Below are positions 14,164-21,698 of a stretch of DNA of 29,980 nucleotides, piece by piece (positions within the stretch are counted from its first letter, which is position 1; the number at the start of each line of letters is the position of its first letter). The notes below the pieces were generated by a model, which saw only the letters and a program-made list of their open reading frames with translations, was not told where the DNA came from and ran no database searches. The translations under genes were made by a program, and so were the position numbers. Origin of the DNA: a virus; the IMG/VR virus record IMGVR_UViG_3300009285_001487, positions 1 through 29,980 of that record; one strand, 5' to 3'.

Positions 14164-14750
14164 GTAATATACTTAAATTATATAAAATGTTAGAAGACAA
14201 CAAAGCAAGATTCATAGACGAAGTGTTTGAAAAGGAAATCTATAAACCCACATGTCCGCAATTAACAATTATTGATGCAGGAGCTTATGAAGGTGAATTT
14301 TCTTTTTACAGTTATCCTTTTGCTAAAAAGATATATGCTATTGAACCAGACCCAAGGCCTTTCGAGATTATGAAAACCCACGTAGAGGAGTTTGAGGTTG
14401 GTAATATAATTCTTCCATTTAACATTGCCTTGGCTAAAGAAGATGGCGAGCGCAACTTTTTTAATTCTGGATACGGAGGAAGTGCATTTAAGAGTGGTGC
14501 AGATACTATCGTAGTAAAAACACAGTCACTAGCGAATTTTATGAAAGAGAATAAAATTGATCAGGTTGACGTGTTAAAAATAGATGTTGAAAGTGCAGAA
14601 AGAGAAATATTTGGCGCTCCCGACTTTCCTTCGGTGGCAGATAAAATAAAAATGATAATAGGTGAACACGGAGATGGATTACCCGAGATTCTTTTGCCGT
14701 TAGGATTTAAACTTAAAGATTATCAATATGGATTTATATACACAAGATGA
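14160..14750 (+). CDS. FkbM-family methyltransferase 2
   Basis: 196 residues with the same fold as the gene before it but clearly diverged: SAM motif IIDAGAYEGEF (Gly-x-Gly reduced to GAYEG), acidic strand IYAIEPDP, and VLKIDVESAEREIF in place of DVEGSE. The serine/alanine change in the DVEG motif may alter substrate choice. The pair probably arose by duplication or joint recruitment and would methylate different positions of a sugar. It starts and ends on ATGA overlaps with its neighbours, tying it to the chaperonin genes. Confidence 0.8.
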   Translation: MSNILKLYKMLEDNKARFIDEVFEKEIYKPTCPQLTIIDAGAYEGEFSFYSYPFAKKIYAIEPDPRPFEIMKTHVEEFEVGNIILPFNIALAKEDGERNFFNSGYGGSAFKSGADTIVVKTQSLANFMKENKIDQVDVLKIDVESAEREIFGAPDFPSVADKIKMIIGEHGDGLPEILLPLGFKLKDYQYGFIYTR

Positions 14751-15031
14751 TTAAACCACTTCCTGGCTATATTTTAGTAGAGCCTATTAAAGAGGAAACT
14801 CAATCTGGTGGTATTTATTTACCACAAGATTTAAATGACAAACCAAGTAAGGGGAAAGTTGTTGCCATTGGTTACTGGACTAAAGACTGGAAAGAACAAT
14901 GGGCCGAAATAGAAAACTTTGAAATTGGTCAAACAATTCTTTTTAAGAAGTGGACAAATCAGGAGGTTAAATACGAGGGGAAAGAATATCTACTTGTTAA
15001 ATTTGATGAATTGTTGGCAATAATAGAATGA
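14747..15031 (+). CDS. groES: GroES co-chaperonin
   Basis: 94 residues. The start IKPLPGYILVEP, the mobile loop EETQSGGIYLP that contacts GroEL, the GKVVAIG strand and the closing KYEGKEYLLVKFDELLAII are all diagnostic of Cpn10. The GGIYL tripeptide region has Tyr where host proteins usually have Val. Between the two halves is a Trp-rich YWTKDWKEQWAEIENFEIG stretch that may be an altered roof. It would form the heptameric lid of the phage GroEL and is coupled to it by ATGA (15028-15031). Confidence 0.95.
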   Translation: MIKPLPGYILVEPIKEETQSGGIYLPQDLNDKPSKGKVVAIGYWTKDWKEQWAEIENFEIGQTILFKKWTNQEVKYEGKEYLLVKFDELLAIIE

Positions 15032-16611
15032 AAATAACAAAAGAATTATTATTTGGTACAAGTGCAAGAAACAAAATCCTAAAAGGGGTTAATGTTGTTG
15101 CTGAGGCAGTTGCGACAACTCTCGGTCCAAGAGGTCGTAATGTAGCCATAAATGACCGTTTTGCAACCCCCACAATACTTCACGATGGCGTATCAGTAGC
15201 CCGCCAAGTTAATCTTAAAGACCAATTCGAGGACATGGGAGCTGAAATTCTCAAAACCGCAGCTATTAGAACCAACGAGGTGGCGGGAGATGGCACTACA
15301 ACTGCAACCATATTGGGTCAGGCGTTAATCAAAGAGGCGTTCCAGGCGATAGCGTCGGGAGCTAATCCAATGGTTATCAAGCAACAAATTGAGAAAGCCT
15401 CAAAGTTGGTTATGGAAGAGTTAAAGAAATTGACCAAAAAGATCGAAACAGATGAAGAAATCGCACAAGTAGCCACAATTTCCTCAACAGATCCCGATAT
15501 CGGGAAACTTGTAGCAGAAACCATCAAAAAAGTCGGTAAAGACGGCATTATCACCACAGAAGAAGGTAAAAAACTTGAAACTGAAGTTGAATATAAACAA
15601 GGCATGGAAATAGACAGGGGTTACCTTTCACCCTACTTTGTGAACAAAAACGAGACTGTCGAGGCTGTTATCGAAGACCCTTACATCCTAATTACCGACA
15701 AAAAGATAAACCATCAATATGAAATAGCCCCCTTGCTTCAAAAGTTACTTGAAAAGAAGATTAGAAGCCTTGTTATTGTTGCCGGAGAGGTTGTTGAGGA
15801 AGGAATGGCGGTTTTGGTTATAAATAAACTAAAAGGGGTATTCGACTTGGTAGCAATACAAGCTCCCGCCTACGGAGGCAGAAGAATTGATGAGTTGGAG
15901 GACATTGCCGCACTTACTGGTGGTATAGCCATACTTGAAGACAGTGGCAGACTTTTGGATAGCGTTGAAATTGAAGAGTTGGGCAAGGCTGAAAAGGTAA
16001 CGGTAGACAGGGACAAAACCATTATCCTTAACGGTGCGGGTACAAAAACCATTGTAAATAAGCGGATAAACGAGTTAAAAGAGCAAATTAAGGTAGCAAG
16101 CAGTGAATTTGATGGAGATATCAAAAAACAACGCCTCGCAAACCTTACAAGCAGTGTCGCAGTTATAAATGTAGGTGGTGCAACCGAAGTCGAAGTAAAA
16201 GAGAAGAAAGAAAGAGTAATAGATGCCGTAAACGCTACAAAAGCAGCAATAGATGAAGGAATAGTTGCCGGAGGGCAGATGGCATTGGTAAACATCTCCA
16301 AGATGCCCTTCTGGGGCGATGTGAGCGATTTTGGCGCGTTAATACTCAAAAAAGCACTAAGGATGCCTTTCAAGAGACTTATCGAAAATACAGGCTTAGA
16401 TTACGCAGAAATTTGGGGCAGTCTATCAGATCAGAAATATCCTATGGGAATTGACGTTACAGATGGCAAAGTAAAGAATTTGATAGAAGCGGGGATTATT
16501 GATCCGGTAAAAGTTGAGCGTGTAGCGTTAGAAAATGCAGTTTCAGTTGCCACAATGTTAATGACAACAAATGTCCTTATTTCTGAACTAAAACAAGAAG
16601 ATGAAAAATAA
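15028..16611 (+). CDS. groEL: GroEL chaperonin
   Basis: 527 residues with a full chaperonin layout. The ATP site shows TLGPRGRNV (31-39) and GDGTTTA (87-93), with Asp88 at the catalytic position. The apical substrate-binding region holds GYLSPYFVN, and the other nucleotide segments IDAVNATKAAIDEG and AGIIDPVKVE are present. Oddities: the conserved PGGG turn reads VAGGQ, and the C-terminal GGM-repeat tail is absent (it ends ELKQEDEK). The protein should fold substrates in an ATP-driven ring with the phage GroES. A complete pair inside a methyltransferase/glycosyltransferase module is unusual. The 3' end overlaps the next gene by 11 bases. Confidence 0.97.
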   Translation: MKITKELLFGTSARNKILKGVNVVAEAVATTLGPRGRNVAINDRFATPTILHDGVSVARQVNLKDQFEDMGAEILKTAAIRTNEVAGDGTTTATILGQALIKEAFQAIASGANPMVIKQQIEKASKLVMEELKKLTKKIETDEEIAQVATISSTDPDIGKLVAETIKKVGKDGIITTEEGKKLETEVEYKQGMEIDRGYLSPYFVNKNETVEAVIEDPYILITDKKINHQYEIAPLLQKLLEKKIRSLVIVAGEVVEEGMAVLVINKLKGVFDLVAIQAPAYGGRRIDELEDIAALTGGIAILEDSGRLLDSVEIEELGKAEKVTVDRDKTIILNGAGTKTIVNKRINELKEQIKVASSEFDGDIKKQRLANLTSSVAVINVGGATEVEVKEKKERVIDAVNATKAAIDEGIVAGGQMALVNISKMPFWGDVSDFGALILKKALRMPFKRLIENTGLDYAEIWGSLSDQKYPMGIDVTDGKVKNLIEAGIIDPVKVERVALENAVSVATMLMTTNVLISELKQEDEK

Positions 16612-17320
16612 GGTCATAGCCGTCTCCGTAGCTGATGCCAACAATCTCAAGTATTTTGAGATGATGAAAAACTCCCTAAGAAAGTTTCACACGGAAGAGG
16701 AGTTACCCCTAGCCTTGATCGGTCCTGATCAACTTAAACTTAACCCTGACCCGTCATTCTTTTACAGGGCAACTCCAATGTTGGGTAATCAATTCTTAAA
16801 CATAGAAGGGTATGACACAGTTATTAAACTGGATGCAGATCAGATAATCACGAGCGATTTAAACCATATTTTAAAAGATAAAGAAGATTATGATGTTGGT
16901 ACGGTTTTAAACGATTTACCCTTACGGGTTTGGGATATTCAAACTTATTATAACTGCGGAATGGTTGTGATGAAGAGTAGAGAATTTGTTAAGCATTGGT
17001 TGGATTTGTGTTTTAGTCCCCATTTTGACAGGTATCAATACAGAGAACAGGATATTCTTTCGATACTTACAAGTGATTATTTTAAATATAAAGTTAAATG
17101 TTATGACTTGGGGGATAGGTTAAATGGTCTTATTGCTAAACCGTCTTGGATTAAGTGTTATATGGACGACAATAAAATAATGTTAGACGCCCCCACCGGA
17201 AAGAAACAGTTAAGTGTTATTCATTTTGCTGGTGGAAATTCAGATCCCGCTAAGGGTAACTACAAGATTAAGTTTCAACCAGATGTTGTAAAATATATAG
17301 ATAGTTTAATAAAACCATGA
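16601..17320 (+). CDS. Glycosyltransferase, GT8-like (GT-A fold)
   Basis: 239 residues. The DxD metal motif is in VIKLDADQIITSDL (Asp78, Asp80), following a nucleotide-sugar fold, and a C-terminal VIHFAGGNSDPAKG segment supplies a second histidine-type ligand as in GT8 and glycogenin-like enzymes. YYNCGMVVMKS is the matching mid-domain motif. It should move a sugar from a nucleotide donor to a glycan or protein. It starts inside the end of groEL and its stop overlaps the HNH start by ATGA. The donor could be the sugar made by the operon at 1-3851; this is inference. Confidence 0.82.
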   Translation: MKNKVIAVSVADANNLKYFEMMKNSLRKFHTEEELPLALIGPDQLKLNPDPSFFYRATPMLGNQFLNIEGYDTVIKLDADQIITSDLNHILKDKEDYDVGTVLNDLPLRVWDIQTYYNCGMVVMKSREFVKHWLDLCFSPHFDRYQYREQDILSILTSDYFKYKVKCYDLGDRLNGLIAKPSWIKCYMDDNKIMLDAPTGKKQLSVIHFAGGNSDPAKGNYKIKFQPDVVKYIDSLIKP

Positions 17321-17823
17321 AAGGACACAAGGGTTTCCAAAAAGGCCACTCGATGTATAAAGGTTGTGAAAAAGGTTGGATAAAAAGGGGGCAGAAATTG
17401 TCCGAAGAAACTAAAAAAAGGATGAGCTTGGCTAGAAAGGGAAAACCCCAACCTTGGCACAAAGGGATAAAACACACAACAGAATGGAGAAAACACATGA
17501 GTGATTTAATGAGGGGTGAAAATCATTGGAATTGGCAAGGTGGAAAAGAAACGGCAAATAATGTTGTGAGGAAGTCTTTAGAATATAAATTGTGGCGTGA
17601 GGGTGTTTTTGAAAGAGATAATTACACTTGTCGAGAATGTGGAAAGATTCAGGGTTGGGACAAATTAAACAAAAGACACATAGATATTCAAGCAGACCAT
17701 ATAAAATCGTTTACAAAATACCCAGAATTAAGATTTGATATAGATAACGGGAGGACTCTTTGTACAGATTGTCATGTTGAAACTCCAACTTGGGGTAATA
17801 ATCAATATTATTTAAATGGCTAA
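17317..17823 (+). CDS. HNH endonuclease, free-standing homing type
   Basis: 168 residues. The N-terminus is basic with NUMOD3-like repeats (KGHKGFQKGHSMYKG, SEETKKRMSLARKGK, EWRKHMSDLMRGE), followed by NHWNWQGG, the same segment type seen in the HNH gene at 185. The HNH core has CRECG, then IQADHIKSFTKYPELRF, the DNGRTL asparagine and CTDCH. It is more complete than the copy at 2879. It is inserted between two glycosyltransferase-module genes with an ATGA overlap on the left and 8 shared bases on the right. A role in glycan building is unlikely. Confidence 0.9.
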   Translation: MKGHKGFQKGHSMYKGCEKGWIKRGQKLSEETKKRMSLARKGKPQPWHKGIKHTTEWRKHMSDLMRGENHWNWQGGKETANNVVRKSLEYKLWREGVFERDNYTCRECGKIQGWDKLNKRHIDIQADHIKSFTKYPELRFDIDNGRTLCTDCHVETPTWGNNQYYLNG

Positions 17824-18040
17824 ACAAACTAACGAAATAGATATAAAAATGGTGGTCGATAATATGGCTAGAGATACGGTTTATTTTTTGGATGAAGCAA
17901 TGTTCTCTTGGAAAAAACCCAAAAAACATGTAGATAGAAGAAACAAACTTGAAAAAATCAGAGATTGGATAAAAGATAAAATATACGAATGGAGACACGC
18001 AATTGGAGAATGGATAGCGGGTGATTACTTCGATTATTAA
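17816..18040 (+). CDS. Small hypothetical protein
   Basis: 74 residues, charged and helical, with Trp- and Lys-rich helices (EKIRDWIKDKIYEWRHAIGEWI). No domain is recognised. It fits exactly between the HNH gene (8-base overlap) and the GT4 gene, whose ATG follows its stop directly, which supports it as a real gene. The amphipathic C-terminal helix might contact a membrane or a partner protein. Confidence 0.55.
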   Translation: MAKQTNEIDIKMVVDNMARDTVYFLDEAMFSWKKPKKHVDRRNKLEKIRDWIKDKIYEWRHAIGEWIAGDYFDY

Positions 18041-19258
18041 ATGAAAAAAATAAAGGACAGAAGATTAAGAATACTGTGGGTGAGTAATAGTCACTGGTGT
18101 AATTCGGGATATGGTGTATTTACCAGAGATTTACTTTTCAGACTCCGTGATGACGGTTGGCCTGTTGCCGAGGTAGCTTTTTACGGATTGGAAGGTAATC
18201 CAACCATAATAGACGGTATCAAAGTATATCCTAAGATGGGTGATGTATGGGGGTCGGATTCAATGTTTCACTCAGCCATTGATTTCAAAGCCAATGTTGT
18301 TTTTAACATGCAGGATATGGGTTTTATTCAATCGCAATTCCTCGACCTTTTAATGAAGAACAAAATCCCTTGGATACCCTACCTGCCCATAGACCAGGAG
18401 CCCGCACCCGCACCCGTACTGGAAAAATTGAATTTTGCACACAAGATAATCACATTCTCCAAGTATGGGCAGAGGGTACTTGAAAATCACGGTTATGCTT
18501 CAAAAATGATTTATGAGGGTGTAGATACAAACATCTTTAAACCAATGGATAAAATGGCGTGTAGAAAAACATTGGGAATTCCGGAAGACGTGTTTTTGTT
18601 TTCTATGGTTGCTGCCAATAAAGAAAACCCCCCGCGTAAAGGCTTTCAGGAGGTTTTAGAATCTTTCAAGCTGTTTTACGATAAACACCCAGAAGCCGCA
18701 ATACTTTTTCATACTCAGCAAACAGCCCCTGGAAACTTCCCGATAGCCGAATATGCTAACCATTTGGGCATTTCCAGTAGAATATTTTTTATGGACCCGT
18801 ATAAATCAACATACTTCTCCGGCTCTCCTGAAATTGCCATAGAGATGAACGCTTGCGACATATATCTGCAACCTTCAATGACTGAGGGGTTTGGCCTTAC
18901 CAGTGTAGAAGCTCAAGCGTGCGGAAAACCAGTTATCGTAAATAATTGTCAATCCATGCCGGAACTTGTGATACCAGGTAAAACAGGCGAGATTTGTGAA
19001 ACCAACTATAAGTGGTGGAGAGGGCAAAACGGGTATGTATTTACGGCAGACACCAAGTCAATGTACGAGAAAATGGAGAAAATCTATGACATGTTAAAGA
19101 AAAATCCCAATAAAGTTCAAAATGATTGTCGGCAACACATTTTGACAGATTTAAACATAGATAGTATATTTAAAAATGAATGGATGCCCTTTTTAGAGGA
19201 TTTGCAAAATGATCTTCTAGGGGAACCAAAGGGAGAGAAACACTCTCCCACCAAGTGA
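18041..19258 (+). CDS. Glycosyltransferase, GT4 family (GT-B fold)
   Basis: 405 residues. The N-terminal Rossmann domain opens ILWVSNSHWCNSGYGVFTRD, with the glycine-rich acceptor loop. The C-terminal domain has AANKENPPRKGF at the donor side and the EX7E motif in MTEGFGLTSVEAQACGKPV, the hallmark of retaining GT4 enzymes. It would add a sugar from a nucleotide donor to a growing glycan. With the GT8-like enzyme and two FkbM methyltransferases it could build a methylated oligosaccharide for the virion or the host surface. A strong hairpin and a terminator overlap or follow its 3' end. Confidence 0.9.
   Translation: MKKIKDRRLRILWVSNSHWCNSGYGVFTRDLLFRLRDDGWPVAEVAFYGLEGNPTIIDGIKVYPKMGDVWGSDSMFHSAIDFKANVVFNMQDMGFIQSQFLDLLMKNKIPWIPYLPIDQEPAPAPVLEKLNFAHKIITFSKYGQRVLENHGYASKMIYEGVDTNIFKPMDKMACRKTLGIPEDVFLFSMVAANKENPPRKGFQEVLESFKLFYDKHPEAAILFHTQQTAPGNFPIAEYANHLGISSRIFFMDPYKSTYFSGSPEIAIEMNACDIYLQPSMTEGFGLTSVEAQACGKPVIVNNCQSMPELVIPGKTGEICETNYKWWRGQNGYVFTADTKSMYEKMEKIYDMLKKNPNKVQNDCRQHILTDLNIDSIFKNEWMPFLEDLQNDLLGEPKGEKHSPTK
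19231..19249 (+). other. Perfect 7-bp hairpin in the end of the GT4 gene
   Basis: GGGAGAG / CTCTCCC around AAACA, inside coding sequence just before the stop. It is the first of up to three hairpins leading to the terminator at 19297; an mRNA 3'-end protection role is possible. Confidence 0.6.
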
Positions 19259-19296
19259 GTAGACGTACAGAGCTACCAGGCGACGAAAAACAGAAG

Positions 19297-19318
19297 TCCC
19301 GCAAGGGATTTCTTTTTG
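19297..19318 (+). terminator. Rho-independent terminator after the glycan module
   Basis: TCCC-gcaa-GGGA stem followed by a T-rich tract (TTTCTTTTTG). CAGAAG precedes it, and a GTAG/CTAC pairing lies at 19259-19276, so it faintly resembles the leader RNAs but has no promoter. It separates the glycan genes from the virion genes, which begin with a strong ribosome site at 19322. Confidence 0.7.
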
Positions 19319-19335
19319 TTTAGGAGGTGAATATT

Positions 19336-19629
19336 ATGCAACCACCAAGCGGTTATCAATATACAAAAATTAGCGGAGGAGTAGGAACCACAGTTATAAA
19401 GGCTGCAAACGCAGTTCTGGAAAGAATAGTTATTCCTGGCACCTATGTCGGAAGCATTACCATACACAATTCTGCAACAGCCGCAGGAACATCGGCTACC
19501 ACCCCAATAGTGACTTTAGGACTACCGACCACATCAATTCCACAGAGTATTGAATTGGGTGTTGAGTGTAGAAATGGAATTACATATGAAGCTACCGGAA
19601 CACCTGTAATGACTTTAGTCTGGAACTAA
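19336..19629 (+). CDS. Small beta-rich virion protein
   Basis: 97 residues from the ATG at 19336, with AGGAGGTG at 19321-19328; the GTG at 19327 is within the ribosome site. The sequence is made of short Thr/Val/Gly strands (IVIPGTYVGSITIHNSAT...) and looks like a compact beta-sandwich, as in small decoration or fibre-knob proteins. The AGGAGGTGAATATTATG leader is nearly the same as that of the gene at 12754, which suggests both are high-copy virion proteins. Confidence 0.6.
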   Translation: MQPPSGYQYTKISGGVGTTVIKAANAVLERIVIPGTYVGSITIHNSATAAGTSATTPIVTLGLPTTSIPQSIELGVECRNGITYEATGTPVMTLVWN

Positions 19630-19630
19630 A

Positions 19631-19849
19631 ATGATAGACGTTAAAAGTGTCAAGCCTAAATTGGGTGGTGTTTTAGATAACAAACCTAAATTATTGGTGA
19701 GGGATGTCAAGCCTAAATTATCGGTAATTGGGGTTGAACAAATGACATATATTGATAATATTATGGCTTACAAAGGACAACCAATGGGTCTTTTGTTAGC
19801 TTTAACATACCCAGTCGACATGGCAATGGGAACAACGGCAAGATTATAA
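19631..19849 (+). CDS. Small phage structural-region protein with KPKL repeats
   Basis: 72 residues. The N-terminal half repeats VKPKL-type units (SVKPKLGG, NKPKLLV, DVKPKLSV), two of which come from a near-identical DNA stretch. The C-terminal half, YKGQPMGLLLALTYP, resembles the hydrophobic ending of small phage proteins found next to fibre genes. It starts 2 bases after the previous stop and ends 1 base before the next gene. The function is unknown. Confidence 0.55.
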   Translation: MIDVKSVKPKLGGVLDNKPKLLVRDVKPKLSVIGVEQMTYIDNIMAYKGQPMGLLLALTYPVDMAMGTTARL

Positions 19850-19850
19850 A

Positions 19851-20720
19851 ATGGCAGTAACAATTACACAAGGCACGCAAACAAGCATTAAAACCACCAC
19901 AGACGGTGTAAACGGTGAGATTCAACATGTTATAAATGACGGGGGAACGATTGGGGTTATTTCTTCAATAGTAGCAGGTACACAAAACACATTGGGAACA
20001 GTGGGCACTGTTGCAGGAGTTGGTTCGATAACAAACATAGGAACGATAGGGTCAATAGTTGGTATGCCAGCGTCTACTTTAACAATGGATTCAGGCACTA
20101 TTACAACAGGTTCGTTAAGTGATGTTGCATTGGTTGGTTCGGTAACTGGGGTTGGTGGAGTAGTGCAGGTGTCTGGAACAGTGTCTACAGGTGGTGCAGG
20201 AACCCAACCTGTTAGTTTTACAAATGATCCCCTAGGAAGTGTTGTGGTTACGGCAGGAACCGTTACAACGACACTTGCAATGAACACTGGTACTATTACA
20301 ACAATTGCAGCTGGAACCCAGAATACGTTGGGTACGGTGGCGGTAGTTAATAATGTGGCAGGCGGTACAATTCAGATCAATCCAAAATCCCCAACAGATG
20401 TTTTAATTGCTCAAGCTGTGGGTACTACTGGAGGTACAGTAGTTGGTACACTTTCAGCTGCTTCAGGTGCAGGAACTTATCATTATGTATCAGGGCTTCA
20501 GATAGTAGTTAATTCAGGAACAACTGATGTTTTCTTAGGGTATGGAACTACAACCACAGGAGGTTCTGTCTTGGCAAGAGGACAATTTACTCCAGGTGGA
20601 GGTATTATGAGAGATTTCACATTCCCAATTAAAAGTGTTGGCACCAATTCCGAGATTTGCTACATTATTGCAGGAGCGGGAACTGCATCAATAGCGGTAA
20701 ATTATTGGAAAGGGGTTTGA
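19851..20720 (+). CDS. Gly/Thr/Val-rich repetitive virion protein (fibre- or head-fibre-like)
   Basis: 289 residues with almost no helix. The first 170 residues are an irregular repeat of GTI/GTV/GS strands, including an exact 10-residue duplication AGTQNTLGTV at 42-51 and 154-163. This composition is typical of fibrous beta-structured phage surface proteins. The C-terminal 100 residues (TGGTVVGTLSAASGAGTYHY onward) read as a compact beta domain that could be the tip or head. It is a candidate surface fibre; the exact role is not known. Confidence 0.6.
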   Translation: MAVTITQGTQTSIKTTTDGVNGEIQHVINDGGTIGVISSIVAGTQNTLGTVGTVAGVGSITNIGTIGSIVGMPASTLTMDSGTITTGSLSDVALVGSVTGVGGVVQVSGTVSTGGAGTQPVSFTNDPLGSVVVTAGTVTTTLAMNTGTITTIAAGTQNTLGTVAVVNNVAGGTIQINPKSPTDVLIAQAVGTTGGTVVGTLSAASGAGTYHYVSGLQIVVNSGTTDVFLGYGTTTTGGSVLARGQFTPGGGIMRDFTFPIKSVGTNSEICYIIAGAGTASIAVNYWKGV

Positions 20721-20723
20721 AAC

Positions 20724-21698
20724 ATGGATATCAATTTTTGGGAAACAAGTGAAAATGAAATTCTTGACCTGGCCAATACGGATGCGGGGAAATTTCTTTT
20801 AGGAGCAAAGAGCAAAAACCCGATAGTTAAAGTTACTTCAAATTCATACCACGAGTTAATATTTTCAGACAACAAAACCGCAATTGTTACAGGATATTTT
20901 TGTACTTCCTCAAAATCAAATCAGGCTTTTTTATCAGCAATAACAAAAATGGACATTGCCAAGGAAGAATACAAAATTATAAATAATTATGAAGCATTTT
21001 TACATTTTTCTGATTTACAACCACGTGATTATAAATACCCACAGATTTATCTGACCGACTTTAATGTTGGGTCGGGGGATGGTTATGTCAGAAACGACTC
21101 CACCGTTAATTACGCTACTGCTAGGAATGCTGGAACTGGAAATGTAGCAAATGGTACAGCTACACTTTCAGATTTTACAAGCCCAGGGCAAGCTTATTCG
21201 GGCGGTAAATATTACGTAGGTAGGGTATTTCTCCCAACCGATACGAGTTCTATACCAGACACCGATGTGATATCTTCGGGTTCTGTAAATTTTTTTCCAA
21301 CTGGAGTAAGAAATGTTGACTCTGATTCTGTGGTTTTTGTTTCAACCAACCAAGCATCAACTTCTACGCTTGCGCTTGATGATTTTGACACTGCGGGTTC
21401 TGTAAGTGGCGGAGACTTGCCTTTAGCTTCCATTACAGCTAACACAATGACAGCTGTAACTTTGAATGCAACAGGCTTGGGTTTTATAAACAAAAGTGGA
21501 ATTAGCAAGGTCGGTCTACGAAGTTTGCAAGATATAAATAGCTCAGCCCCAACGGGAGATGCTAACGACTTTTATCCGGGGATATGTTTTAGTGAACACG
21601 CTACAAGTGCCCAAAGACCTTATTTAAGCCTGACTTATGCTGCAGAAACCACAACAAACTTGGGAGGATCTAGAAATTTACTTGGTGTAGGAATATGA
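20724..21698 (+). CDS. Virion protein with DNRLRE-like beta domain
   Basis: 324 residues. The N-terminal 100 residues are mixed alpha/beta and unfamiliar. The remainder (YVGRVFLPTDTSSIPDTDVIS ..., RPYLSLTY near the end) is like the DNRLRE or carbohydrate-binding-like beta-sandwich seen in many surface proteins: an outer strand with FLPTDTSSIPD, a middle strand, then a closing RPYLSLTY. It is probably exposed on the virion. The end overlaps the next start by ATGA (21695-21698). Confidence 0.6.
   Translation: MDINFWETSENEILDLANTDAGKFLLGAKSKNPIVKVTSNSYHELIFSDNKTAIVTGYFCTSSKSNQAFLSAITKMDIAKEEYKIINNYEAFLHFSDLQPRDYKYPQIYLTDFNVGSGDGYVRNDSTVNYATARNAGTGNVANGTATLSDFTSPGQAYSGGKYYVGRVFLPTDTSSIPDTDVISSGSVNFFPTGVRNVDSDSVVFVSTNQASTSTLALDDFDTAGSVSGGDLPLASITANTMTAVTLNATGLGFINKSGISKVGLRSLQDINSSAPTGDANDFYPGICFSEHATSAQRPYLSLTYAAETTTNLGGSRNLLGVGI

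Noticed and set aside
15870-16373. Minus-strand open frame of 167 codons inside groEL
   Set aside because: It is a shadow of the groEL reading frame with no ribosome site and low-complexity Ser/Leu sequence; the same holds for the other minus-strand frames checked.
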